From: Ruminococcus sp. UBA7158
GTDB taxonomy: Bacteria; Bacillota; Clostridia; Oscillospirales; Ruminococcaceae
Length of the DNA: 38,571 nt
NCBI GenBank assembly: GCA_002491605.1
Contig: DKWG01000001.1
Coordinates: 1 to 38,571 of the forward strand
Reading direction: 5' to 3'
Shown: piece after piece, positions 14,928 to 22,116 of the stretch
Layout of the letters: every line of letters begins with the position of its first letter
Position numbering within the stretch: position 1 is the first letter of the stretch
The notes under the pieces: generated by a model
Told to the model about the DNA's origin: nothing
Databases searched by the model: none
What the model saw: only the letters and a program-made list of their open reading frames with translations
Made by a program: the position numbers and the translations under genes

Positions 14928-16520
14928 ATGACGTCATACAAAAGATTTAAGGAATCGGGAATAGATCTTTCCTGTCTTGGCTTGGAGCCCGGCGATACTT
15001 ACGGCGGTTACTTTTGTACTCCTAAGGGCGCAGAGGTCATCGGATGGGCAGGCGTGGACGGCATTCATTTTTGCTTTGTTAAAGGATTTGGGGAGATGGT
15101 GTTTGCCGTCAGCCCTGATAATGAGCCGGGAGAGTATGTTCACCCATTGGCTCGGAGCTTTGAGGACTTTTTGCGTCTCATTCTTTCTTGCGGCTTAGAT
15201 GCGGCAGAGCAATCGTGGATGTGGAATCGCAGCGAGTTTGATTCATTTTTGGAGACATATCCGCCCGAGCCTGAACAAAGGATTGTGTTGGACGCCCTGC
15301 AAGAAAAGCTTTCTCTTGTCCCGATGGATGACCCTTACGGGTACATAAAAGATGTGCAGTCAACGTTTGATTACAGCAGGCTTTCTTACCCGAAAGAATA
15401 CTATGAGGTTTTGCCGATAGCCTTGCAGTCTCAGGAGTTTCAGGAGCGTCCGGATTGGAAGGTGTATTTTGACGTCGGCTTCAGCAGTCGCCATAGAGGT
15501 CATGATAAGCCGGGCGAAGAGATTTCCTTGGACACTGCCTTCAATTGGGGCAACAATGCGTGGTGCATTCCTGCGGTGTATTCCTGCGGCAGAGGGCTGG
15601 TGGTCGATATTTGTGCAAAGATTGACCCGGTCATCCTTCGGATGTTCATGGATAAATTGCAGAATAGCGAAAAGACCGACAGAGAGCTTAATCCTTATGA
15701 ACAGGAATGCTTAAAGCCTGAGAACCCGATGGATATAGATTTTTCTCCAAGGCTGACTGTGAACAAAAAGGAATTGCGAAGCTATAGCGGATGCGGTGCC
15801 TGCTGGATTCCGGTGTCCTGCCGCTCCGATGAGTTCACGGGCGAATACTCTCATGATGACTTAGAAAATCTTTGGTTCATGGAGCATTACGACCTTGACC
15901 CCGGGTATGGGTGGCTGCTTCGCAGATATTCGTTTCCTTGGGTCACAAAAACTAAGCCGAAAATTAAATCCGTTTCGTTGACCTTGAAGCGGCATCCGAC
16001 TCGCATTTTGGGTCAAAGGTTTTCCGTATCGGGTGAGGGCGACAGTGTGTCATTTATACACCCTGTCAGCGGCGAGAAGCACATTATTCGTGTTGCGGAG
16101 TATGAACCGCAAGAGATTAATATGCCCTGCTTGGGGGACGGCATGGAATATCCGTCTCATTGCATTGCTATGTCCTTTTCGGTGGAGCCTGAGCTGCCCC
16201 GAGATTCGTTTTCGGTGCATGACTGCGGTCAGGGGGACAGTCCGAGATGCAAAGCGAATTCTATGAAAGAATCTGACGCATTAGCTCTTATCGGCGGTGC
16301 GGACGGGCCCACTGCTGCGAGCGCAGTCGGTATTATCGGAGGTGCAGACGGTCCGACTGCTATAGTCTTATCCGCAGACGAAAGAAGCGAAGCTCATGCA
16401 GCCTGTTCTTCCCTATACTTTAAGCTTCCTGAGCGAATTGAATGGCAGATGACGTTCAGCCATAAGACTGTTGATGATATTGAATTAGCCTTGGCTTTGC
16501 CGAAGGGTCAGCGCAATTAA
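14928..16520 (+). CDS. uncharacterised 530-aa protein with tandem GGADGPT motifs
   Basis: I do not recognise a characterised family. No signal peptide or membrane helix is seen, so it is probably cytosolic. Residues ~20-110 (YGGYFCTPKGAEVIGWAGV ... ARSFEDFLRLIL) look like a compact alpha/beta domain with a faint similarity to SUKH/SMI1-KNR4 proteins. Residues ~170-430 are mixed, rich in aromatic residues and Cys. Residues 455-481 hold two copies of IGGADGPTA with a 15-residue period. This motif is otherwise known from beta subunits of Na+-translocating decarboxylases (OadB/MmdB), but nothing else here resembles those membrane proteins. AGGAGG precedes ATG 14928. The gene directly follows the structured repeat array and has no evident partner. 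Confidence 0.8.
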   Translation: MTSYKRFKESGIDLSCLGLEPGDTYGGYFCTPKGAEVIGWAGVDGIHFCFVKGFGEMVFAVSPDNEPGEYVHPLARSFEDFLRLILSCGLDAAEQSWMWNRSEFDSFLETYPPEPEQRIVLDALQEKLSLVPMDDPYGYIKDVQSTFDYSRLSYPKEYYEVLPIALQSQEFQERPDWKVYFDVGFSSRHRGHDKPGEEISLDTAFNWGNNAWCIPAVYSCGRGLVVDICAKIDPVILRMFMDKLQNSEKTDRELNPYEQECLKPENPMDIDFSPRLTVNKKELRSYSGCGACWIPVSCRSDEFTGEYSHDDLENLWFMEHYDLDPGYGWLLRRYSFPWVTKTKPKIKSVSLTLKRHPTRILGQRFSVSGEGDSVSFIHPVSGEKHIIRVAEYEPQEINMPCLGDGMEYPSHCIAMSFSVEPELPRDSFSVHDCGQGDSPRCKANSMKESDALALIGGADGPTAASAVGIIGGADGPTAIVLSADERSEAHAACSSLYFKLPERIEWQMTFSHKTVDDIELALALPKGQRN

Positions 16521-16568
16521 TCAGCTATCAGCGATTCATATAAGTATATTTGCACTGCAACGTGCTTG

Positions 16569-16597
16569 TTGATTTTGTTCGGTGAATATGGTATGAT
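16569..16597 (+). promoter_or_regulatory. promoter of prmA
   Basis: -35 TTGATT (16569-16574), 17-bp spacer, extended -10 TGGTATGAT (hexamer 16592-16597), 52 bp before the prmA start. Confidence 0.65.
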
Positions 16598-16649
16598 ACC
16601 GTTGACGGCTGTTACAATGAATTGAACATACCAAAAAGGAGAAGTCAGC

Positions 16650-17603
16650 ATGGAATGGAAAGAACTCAAAATATACACTAATCACTTCGGCGTAGAACCC
16701 CTTTCAAACGCACTTATAGCAAACGGAATACAGGGCTTTGTTATCAACGACCCGGAGGATATAAAGGAATTTGAGCGCAATAAAAATGCTTCCTGGGATT
16801 ATATCGGCGAGGAGGTATATGAGCTTTGCGGCTCGGATACATATTTAACAGTTTACGTTGCCGAGGACGATATTGACGGCGCAGCGGCTGTTCGGGCAAG
16901 CGTTGAAATGATAAGAGGACAGGGCGATTTCGGCAGTCTTGAAATTAAATGCGGAAGCATAAAGGAAGAGGACTGGGCGAACAACTGGAAGCAGTATTTT
17001 AAACCGCTTGATATCGGCAAAAGACTGACAATAAAGCCGTCGTGGGAGGATGTCCCGGATGACAGCGGACGTGTTATACTTGAAATTGACCCGGAAACGA
17101 GCTTCGGAACGGGACGGCATCATACAACAAGGCTCTGCTTAGAGCTGCTAGAGGACAATGTGTCACAAGAAGATACAGTTTGCGACCTCGGCTGCGGAAG
17201 CGGAATAATATCCATTGCGGCTATGCTGTACGGTGCAAAGAGTGCCGTAGCGGTAGATATTTCGCAGGACGCCATGAAGATCTCTAAAAACAACGCCCTT
17301 AAAAACGGAATTCCCGATGATAAGTACACCTCCTACTGCGGAGACGTTATAACAGACCCTGCCATGCGTGAAAAGATAGGTAAGGGCTATTCACTTGTCA
17401 CTGCAAATATTGTTGCCGATGTGCTGATAGCTATGGGCGATGTTTTCAGGGATATTACTAAACCCGGGGGAACGCTTATTTTGTCGGGAATAATCACAGA
17501 TAGGGTTGATGAGGTATTTGAATGTGTAAAGTCTAAGGGATTTACACTTATTGAGGCAAGAGAATGCGAAATGTGGAACGCAGCAGTGTTTAAAAAGGCT
17601 TGA
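16650..17603 (+). CDS. prmA: ribosomal protein L11 methyltransferase
   Basis: SAM-dependent enzyme that trimethylates ribosomal protein L11; 317 aa, full length. The N-terminal ~100 residues form the substrate-recognition part. Before the methyltransferase fold comes the PrmA-specific ETSFGTGRHHTTRLCLELLE segment (~149-168), then SAM motif I VCDLGCGSGIISIAAM (~177-192), acidic motif AVAVDIS, and the ANIVADVLI strand in place of NPPY. RBS AAGGAG precedes ATG 16650. In many Firmicutes prmA follows dnaJ; here it is separate, with its own promoter and terminator. Confidence 0.95.
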   Translation: MEWKELKIYTNHFGVEPLSNALIANGIQGFVINDPEDIKEFERNKNASWDYIGEEVYELCGSDTYLTVYVAEDDIDGAAAVRASVEMIRGQGDFGSLEIKCGSIKEEDWANNWKQYFKPLDIGKRLTIKPSWEDVPDDSGRVILEIDPETSFGTGRHHTTRLCLELLEDNVSQEDTVCDLGCGSGIISIAAMLYGAKSAVAVDISQDAMKISKNNALKNGIPDDKYTSYCGDVITDPAMREKIGKGYSLVTANIVADVLIAMGDVFRDITKPGGTLILSGIITDRVDEVFECVKSKGFTLIEARECEMWNAAVFKKA

Positions 17604-17624
17604 CGATAGCTTACAGTGCAGAAT

Positions 17625-17671
17625 AAATCGGCGTGCAGGTGTAAAAACCCTGTGTGCCGATTTTGCATTTT
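17625..17671 (+). terminator. terminator after prmA
   Basis: A 15-bp stem with three G-U-type pairs (17625-17639 with 17649-17663; ends AAATCGGC/GCCGATTT perfect) is followed by TTGCATTTTTAAAT. Confidence 0.75.
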
Positions 17672-17750
17672 TAAATAGGAAACGGAATAAGCTTGTATAA
17701 AGTATATAATCGCAGGGCGGTTATAAAAAATGACTTTTGGGGGCTTATTT

Positions 17751-18917
17751 ATGAAAAAGCTTTCGGCTTTGTTCGCCGTTTTTCTTATAATTGTTGTTTA
17801 CGCAGCAGCTGCATTTGCCGATGGTGAGGATTATTCGGATACAGCCGAAGCCATGGCGGCACAGGTTGACAGTATACCGTATTCGTATGTTTTGATGGAA
17901 GGCTCAACCGGAACGCTTTTGTATTCCGACAACGGCAACGCCGAGTTCAGACCGTTTCACTCTGCAAAGCTTATGACTCTGCTGTTGATGTGCGAGGCAA
18001 TAGACGCCGGGACAATGAGTCTTGACGACACCGTAACAGTTTCCAAGCACGCAAATTCTCAGCAGGGCTCGCAGATTTGGCTGGATGTCGGCGAAAAGAT
18101 CAAGCTTTCTGAGCTGGTTGCCGCTGTCACCGTGGGAAACGCCAATGATGCGTGCGTTGCGATTGCAGAGGCAGTTGCAGGCACGGAGGAGAGCTTTGTC
18201 AGCCTGATGAATTTAAGGGCAAATGAGCTTGGAATGCTGAAAACCTTCTATGCCGACTCAACAGGAGTTGCCGACGGCTCGGTGACAACAGCCTGCGACA
18301 CGGCGGTTTTAGCGTCGGCGCTTTCTCATTACGACTTTTTAAATGAGTACTTTACAACATGGATGACAACCGTCCGAGGCGGAAAGGCTGAGCTTGTCTC
18401 GCAAAACCGCCTTGTCAGGTCGTACGAAGGAATAACAGGTATGAAGGCTTATTATCACCGTGACTGCTTAAACTGCCTTGTGGCAAGTGCAAAGCGCGAC
18501 GGTCTGACCATGATATGTGTCATATTCGGCGATCCCGATGAGTTCGAGCGCTTTTCGACCGCCAAGCAGAAGATGACAGTAGGGTTTTCGGCGTATACCT
18601 TGTACACCCCGAAGAGAAGAGATATTTTACCCGAACCGGTTGCGGTTAAGGACGGAGTAAAAGGCTGCGTTGACTCTGTTGCCGGTCAAATAGGAAGCTT
18701 TATAGTGAGGTCGGGAAGAGTTGACGATATTGAGATAAAATACGAGTATTTCGAGGATGTTAAGGCTCCGGTGAGGGTTGGCGATGTTGTCGGAAGAGCG
18801 ATATTTATGCTCGACGATGAGGAAATATATAAAGTAGACCTTGAAGCGAGCGAGCAGGTAAAAAAGATGAACATATTTTATGCAATCGGCAAGCTGATTA
18901 AGCTCATGTTTTCCTGA
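17751..18917 (+). CDS. DacA/PBP5-like (peptidase S11) protein with degenerate active site
   Basis: A 388-aa exported protein with the layout of D-alanyl-D-alanine carboxypeptidases: signal peptide (1-23, ending AFA), S11 domain (~40-275) and a C-terminal beta-rich domain (~285-370) ending in a hydrophobic tail as in membrane-anchored PBP5. Conserved scaffold words align well (SQIWLDVGEKI, NANDACVAIAE, NCLVASAKRDGLTMI). All three catalytic motifs are changed. The SxxK nucleophile box reads HSAK (His70 where Ser is expected, Lys73 kept), SxN reads NAN (130-132), and KTG reads KAY (232-234). It is predicted to be inactive as a carboxypeptidase. ATG 17751 follows GGGGG; the in-frame ATG 17730 lacks an RBS. 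A TATAAT at 17705-17710 has no good -35. Confidence 0.88.
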   Translation: MKKLSALFAVFLIIVVYAAAAFADGEDYSDTAEAMAAQVDSIPYSYVLMEGSTGTLLYSDNGNAEFRPFHSAKLMTLLLMCEAIDAGTMSLDDTVTVSKHANSQQGSQIWLDVGEKIKLSELVAAVTVGNANDACVAIAEAVAGTEESFVSLMNLRANELGMLKTFYADSTGVADGSVTTACDTAVLASALSHYDFLNEYFTTWMTTVRGGKAELVSQNRLVRSYEGITGMKAYYHRDCLNCLVASAKRDGLTMICVIFGDPDEFERFSTAKQKMTVGFSAYTLYTPKRRDILPEPVAVKDGVKGCVDSVAGQIGSFIVRSGRVDDIEIKYEYFEDVKAPVRVGDVVGRAIFMLDDEEIYKVDLEASEQVKKMNIFYAIGKLIKLMFS

Positions 18918-18970
18918 TTGAGCGTTATGTGATTTATCGGCGCAGTTACGTTCAGCAAACCCCGACACCG

Positions 18971-19001
18971 ATTTCGGCTATTTATCACAAATAGCTGAAA
19001 T
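18971..19001. terminator. hairpin after the DacA-like gene
   Basis: A 13-bp stem (18971-18983 with 18989-19001, one G-U pair) has the 5-nt loop ATCAC. It lies about 50 bp past the stop codon. No long T-run follows, so its strength as a terminator is uncertain. Confidence 0.5.
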
Positions 19002-19039
19002 TTGCAAGATATATTTTCAATATTTTTCACTAAAATTTC

Positions 19040-19068
19040 TTGCAATGTCGGCGGATTTGTGGTACAAT
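19040..19068 (+). promoter_or_regulatory. promoter of pgi
   Basis: -35 TTGCAA (19040-19045), 17-bp spacer, extended -10 TGGTACAAT (hexamer 19063-19068). This implies a leader of about 140 nt before pgi, in which no known riboswitch was recognised. Confidence 0.7.
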
Positions 19069-19213
19069 AAACGTAACCTGATATCGGAATATTTATCAAA
19101 TAAATTTTGGATTGTGCTTTACGGTGCTTTTTCGATGTCAGAAAGTTAAAACGTTTTCGGTTCGGCGCATCGATTCAGGGACGTTTAATACTTAGGAGAG
19201 GAATGGACAGGAT

Positions 19214-20548
19214 ATGTCGATAAAATTAGTAACAAAATACTGCGATAAGTTCGTCAGAGAGCATGAGCTTGAAGCAGTCAGAGCGCAGATTACTGCCGCT
19301 CACAACACACTTGCCCAAAGAAACGGCTTGGGTAATGATTTTTTAGGCTGGGTTGATCTTCCCGTAAACTACGACAAGGAAGAGTTTGAAAGAATAAAGG
19401 CAGCGGCTGAAAGAATCAAGCAAAAGTGTGATATACTCATAGTTATCGGTATAGGCGGTTCGTATTTAGGCGCAAGAGCTGCTATTGAGCTTTTAAAAAG
19501 CCCTTATTATAACAACTTAAAGAAGGATACCCCCGATATCTATTTTGTCGGAAACAACATAAGCCCCACATATTTGAATGAGATACTTTCAATATGCGAA
19601 GGCAGGGATATATGCGTAAACGTTATATCAAAGTCCGGAACAACCACCGAGCCTGCTTTGGCATTCAGAATCTTTAAGAAGCTCTTAGAGGACAAGTACG
19701 GCAAGGAAGAAGCAAAAACAAGAATATTTGCAACCACTGATAAGGCAAGGGGAACTCTTAAGGAGCTTTCGGATTCCGAGGGCTATGAGACCTTCGTTAT
19801 TGCTGACGACGTCGGAGGAAGATATTCTGTTTTGACCGCAGTCGGACTTTTGCCTATTGCAGTCGCCGGCTGTGACATCGATAAGATTATGCAGGGTGCT
19901 GCCGACGCAAGGCAGGCTTATGCCAACGACGACCTCAACGACTGTCAGAAATATGCTGCACTCAGAAATATTTTATATCGCAAGGGCAAATCGGTTGAAA
20001 TGCTTGTGTGCTACGACCCGAGCTTTACTATGATGAACGAATGGTTCAAGCAGCTGTTCGGCGAGAGCGAAGGAAAGGACAACAAGGGCATATTCCCTGC
20101 AAGCGCTATATTCTCAACAGACCTTCATTCAATGGGTCAGTTCGTTCAGGACGGCTCAAGGGTTATGTTCGAAACGGTTGTAGATATAAAGCAGCCTAAG
20201 CAGGACTTGTTCTTAGAGGACGATGCCGAGAATTTAGACGGCTTGAACTTCCTTACCAATCAGAATATGTCTGTTGTCAACCGCAAGGCGATGGAGGGAA
20301 CAGTCTTAGCTCACACAGAGGGCGGAGTTCCTAACATCATCATCGAAGTTGAAAAGCTGGATGAATATAATTTCGGCGAAATGGTATACTTCTTTGAAAA
20401 GGCGTGCGCACTGTCAGGATATATGCTCGGAGTTAATCCGTTCAACCAGCCCGGTGTTGAAAGCTATAAAAAGAATATGTTTGCACTTTTGGGCAAACCG
20501 GGATATGAATCTCAAAAAGCAGAGCTTGAAGCTAAGCTTGGCTATTGA
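19214..20548 (+). CDS. pgi: glucose-6-phosphate isomerase
   Basis: Interconverts glucose 6-phosphate and fructose 6-phosphate. The 444-aa length fits the shorter Firmicutes/archaeal-type bacterial PGI rather than the ~550-aa proteobacterial form. Visible sugar-isomerase elements are IGIGGSYLGARAAIELL (~77-93), the phosphate-binding SKSGTTTEPALAFR, the GGRYSVLTAVGLLP signature region, and the C-terminal FNQPGVESYKKNMFALLG with the catalytic Lys. RBS AGGAGAGGA lies upstream of ATG 19214. It has its own promoter. Confidence 0.96.
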   Translation: MSIKLVTKYCDKFVREHELEAVRAQITAAHNTLAQRNGLGNDFLGWVDLPVNYDKEEFERIKAAAERIKQKCDILIVIGIGGSYLGARAAIELLKSPYYNNLKKDTPDIYFVGNNISPTYLNEILSICEGRDICVNVISKSGTTTEPALAFRIFKKLLEDKYGKEEAKTRIFATTDKARGTLKELSDSEGYETFVIADDVGGRYSVLTAVGLLPIAVAGCDIDKIMQGAADARQAYANDDLNDCQKYAALRNILYRKGKSVEMLVCYDPSFTMMNEWFKQLFGESEGKDNKGIFPASAIFSTDLHSMGQFVQDGSRVMFETVVDIKQPKQDLFLEDDAENLDGLNFLTNQNMSVVNRKAMEGTVLAHTEGGVPNIIIEVEKLDEYNFGEMVYFFEKACALSGYMLGVNPFNQPGVESYKKNMFALLGKPGYESQKAELEAKLGY

Positions 20549-20573
20549 TTTTTAAATTGATTTGAGTTATAAT
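20545..20573 (+). promoter_or_regulatory. promoter of the small P-loop gene
   Basis: -35 TTGATT (20545-20550) overlaps the pgi stop codon; a 17-bp spacer leads to -10 TATAAT (20568-20573). Confidence 0.65.
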
Positions 20574-20679
20574 GCAATTAAATTATAACCCGACGGCAAA
20601 TTCGCATTAAAAACTAATGAAAGGAATGCCCGTATATATAATATGGGCAGCCCTTGCAGGTCAAGGGCAGGTAATTATT

Positions 20680-21084
20680 ATGATTAAGCTTATAACCGGT
20701 AAAAAAGGCTCAGGCAAAACAAAGGTTTTAGTCGACCTCATCAAGGACGCAGCTAAGAGCACACAGGGAAACATAGTTTGCATCGAAAAGTCAATGCAGC
20801 TTACTTATGACATTCCGCACAGCGTTCGCCTTGTGGATGTAGACTGCTACAATATCGACAGCTATGACAAGTTCTATGGCTTCCTCATGGGAACTCTTGC
20901 AGCTAACTATGATATTTCCGAAATATTTGTCGACGGTATACTCAAGATGTGCGGCAGAAACTATGAAGATTTGGCTAACCTCTTCGGCGCTATCGAAAAG
21001 GTTACAAACGATGTTGAAATAGTATTCACCGTTTCTGAGGACAAGGAAAACCTTCCCGAGAGCGTAACTAAGTATATCAAGTAA
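20680..21084 (+). CDS. small P-loop NTPase-like protein, function unknown
   Basis: A 134-aa cytosolic protein starting MIKLITGKKGSGKTKVL, with a full Walker A (GKKGSGKT, residues 7-14) on the first strand. Hydrophobic strands with acidic ends follow: NIVCIEKS (~38), VRLVDVDCYNI (~57), and ISEIFVDGIL (~87), the last a plausible Walker B. It is too small for a known motor. It belongs to the type of Clostridia proteins sometimes loosely annotated as PilT-like, which I do not endorse. The start at 20680 gives the P-loop a normal N-terminal position; the frame is open back to 20617, but that extension (MKGMPVYIIW...) looks non-native. A 14-codon ORF (20643-20687) with its own ATG overlaps the start. 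Confidence 0.75.
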   Translation: MIKLITGKKGSGKTKVLVDLIKDAAKSTQGNIVCIEKSMQLTYDIPHSVRLVDVDCYNIDSYDKFYGFLMGTLAANYDISEIFVDGILKMCGRNYEDLANLFGAIEKVTNDVEIVFTVSEDKENLPESVTKYIK

Positions 21085-21156
21085 CGCTGAAAAGCGCTCG
21101 GCAGGCGGTGTAATTGCCGCAGACAAAATATAATGCCATCAAATTTTTAAAAAGTA

Positions 21157-21185
21157 TTGACATTTAAAAACCGCTAAAGTATAAT
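21157..21185 (+). promoter_or_regulatory. fully consensus promoter of yceD-rpmF
   Basis: TTGACA (21157-21162), exactly 17 bp, TATAAT (21180-21185): a perfect sigma-A consensus, as expected for a ribosomal protein transcription unit. Initiation near 21192 leaves a leader of about 20 nt. Confidence 0.9.
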
Positions 21186-21210
21186 ACTATGTGATATTCT
21201 GAGGTGTAAT

Positions 21211-21687
21211 GTGTTATTGAAACTTAGACAGCTCTTCGACAGAGAGGGCGATAAAAAGGATATATATCTTGATATCCCCAATGATGAGTTAGGAGAATTA
21301 TCAGGTGTGGGCACATTCTTAACACCTATCTCGCTTAGAGGCGACATAAAGAATCGCGCCGGAATAGTCGAAACGGACTGTGTTCTCAGCGTGACGCTTC
21401 GCCGCATATGCGACAGATGTCTTAACGAGTTCAATAGAGAGTATAATATCCCCGTAAAGCATACCCTTATCAGGGGTGCTGACGGAGCAGACGGCTTCGA
21501 GCCTGCTGTTTTAGACGACAATGAGTATATTGTCTGTGATAACGATACTCTTGATGTGAATGAGTTGGCAATTCAGGATTTGTTGTTATCGTTGCCTACA
21601 AAAACGTTGTGCCGTGAGGACTGCAAGGGGTTGTGCCCTGTATGCGGACAAGATTTAAATCTCGGCGGCTGCGATTGTAACGTTTAG
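21211..21687 (+). CDS. yceD: DUF177 / YceD family protein
   Basis: Conserved protein of 158 aa, encoded next to rpmF in most bacteria and linked to ribosome/23S rRNA maturation; exact biochemistry is not settled. The core CDRC motif (RRICDRCLNEF, ~67-77) and the C-terminal Cys cluster (LCREDCKGLCPVCGQDLNLG) typical of Firmicutes members are present, the latter probably binding zinc. Start is uncertain: GTG 21211 is only 4 nt after GAGGTG (21201-21206), and an in-frame TTG at 21217 has better spacing. It precedes rpmF by 51 bp in one transcription unit. Confidence 0.88.
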   Translation: MLLKLRQLFDREGDKKDIYLDIPNDELGELSGVGTFLTPISLRGDIKNRAGIVETDCVLSVTLRRICDRCLNEFNREYNIPVKHTLIRGADGADGFEPAVLDDNEYIVCDNDTLDVNELAIQDLLLSLPTKTLCREDCKGLCPVCGQDLNLGGCDCNV

Positions 21688-21738
21688 CCTAAAATAACAC
21701 TTTGACAACAATTACCCGTTAAAGAGGAGGTGCTGAAA

Positions 21739-21927
21739 ATGGCAGTACCGAAGAGAAAAGTCTCCAAGGCAAGAAGAGACAAAAGACGCTCAAACGTATG
21801 GAAGCTCGATGCTCCCGCACTTTCGAGATGCTCTAACTGCGGCTCTTTGACTTCCCCCCATAAAGTATGCTCAAACTGCGGCTACTACAAGGGTGTAGAG
21901 GTTATCAAGATCAAGAAAGAAGCTTAG
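21739..21927 (+). CDS. rpmF: ribosomal protein bL32
   Basis: Small basic 62-aa protein of the 50S subunit. It starts MAVPKRKVSKARRDKRRS, the L32 hallmark, and keeps the four zinc-binding cysteines (CSNC ... CSNC), so it is the C+ zinc form. ATG 21739 follows GAGGAGGT; an in-frame ATG 9 nt earlier lies inside the RBS spacing and is rejected. The usual plsX-acpP-fab genes do not follow; a strong terminator does. Confidence 0.97.
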   Translation: MAVPKRKVSKARRDKRRSNVWKLDAPALSRCSNCGSLTSPHKVCSNCGYYKGVEVIKIKKEA

Positions 21928-21967
21928 TCTTCTTCCAAAACGAAAAAGCTTAGTATTCTTCGTTTTT

Positions 21968-22001
21968 AACAAAGAAGGAGCAATCCTTCTTTGTTTTTTT
22001 G
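21968..22001 (+). terminator. strong terminator after rpmF
   Basis: Stem CAAAGAAGGA/TCCTTCTTTG (21970-21979 with 21984-21993, plus A-T pairs outside), tetraloop GCAA, and a run of seven T immediately after. Confidence 0.93.
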
Positions 22002-22014
22002 TAATTAAATTTAA

Positions 22015-22090
22015 GGATAGGCAGGTTTGTGCATTTTATGTATTGCGCTGATTAAGCAAGCATAAGAATCGGTGCATAAAATGCCTGTCC
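22015..22090 (+). other. long-range stem in the leader of der
   Basis: GCATTTTATG (22031-22040) pairs perfectly with CATAAAATGC (22075-22084); just outside, GGATAG (22015-22020) can pair with CTGTCC (22085-22090, one G-U). The enclosed 34 nt may form a small inner hairpin. It lies directly before the der RBS (AAGGAGG). No known riboswitch class was recognised and no good promoter was found between 22002 and 22116. Confidence 0.45.
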
Positions 22091-22116
22091 GAGATATATA
22101 AAGCTAAGGAGGCAAT

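Noticed and set aside
14928..16520. Annotation as a sodium-translocating decarboxylase beta subunit because of GGADGPT
   Set aside because: Only the short motif matches; there are no membrane helices and the rest of the protein is unrelated.
17730..18917. Active D-alanyl-D-alanine carboxypeptidase DacA
   Set aside because: The SxxK, SxN and KTG motifs are all replaced, so the usual enzyme name would mislead.
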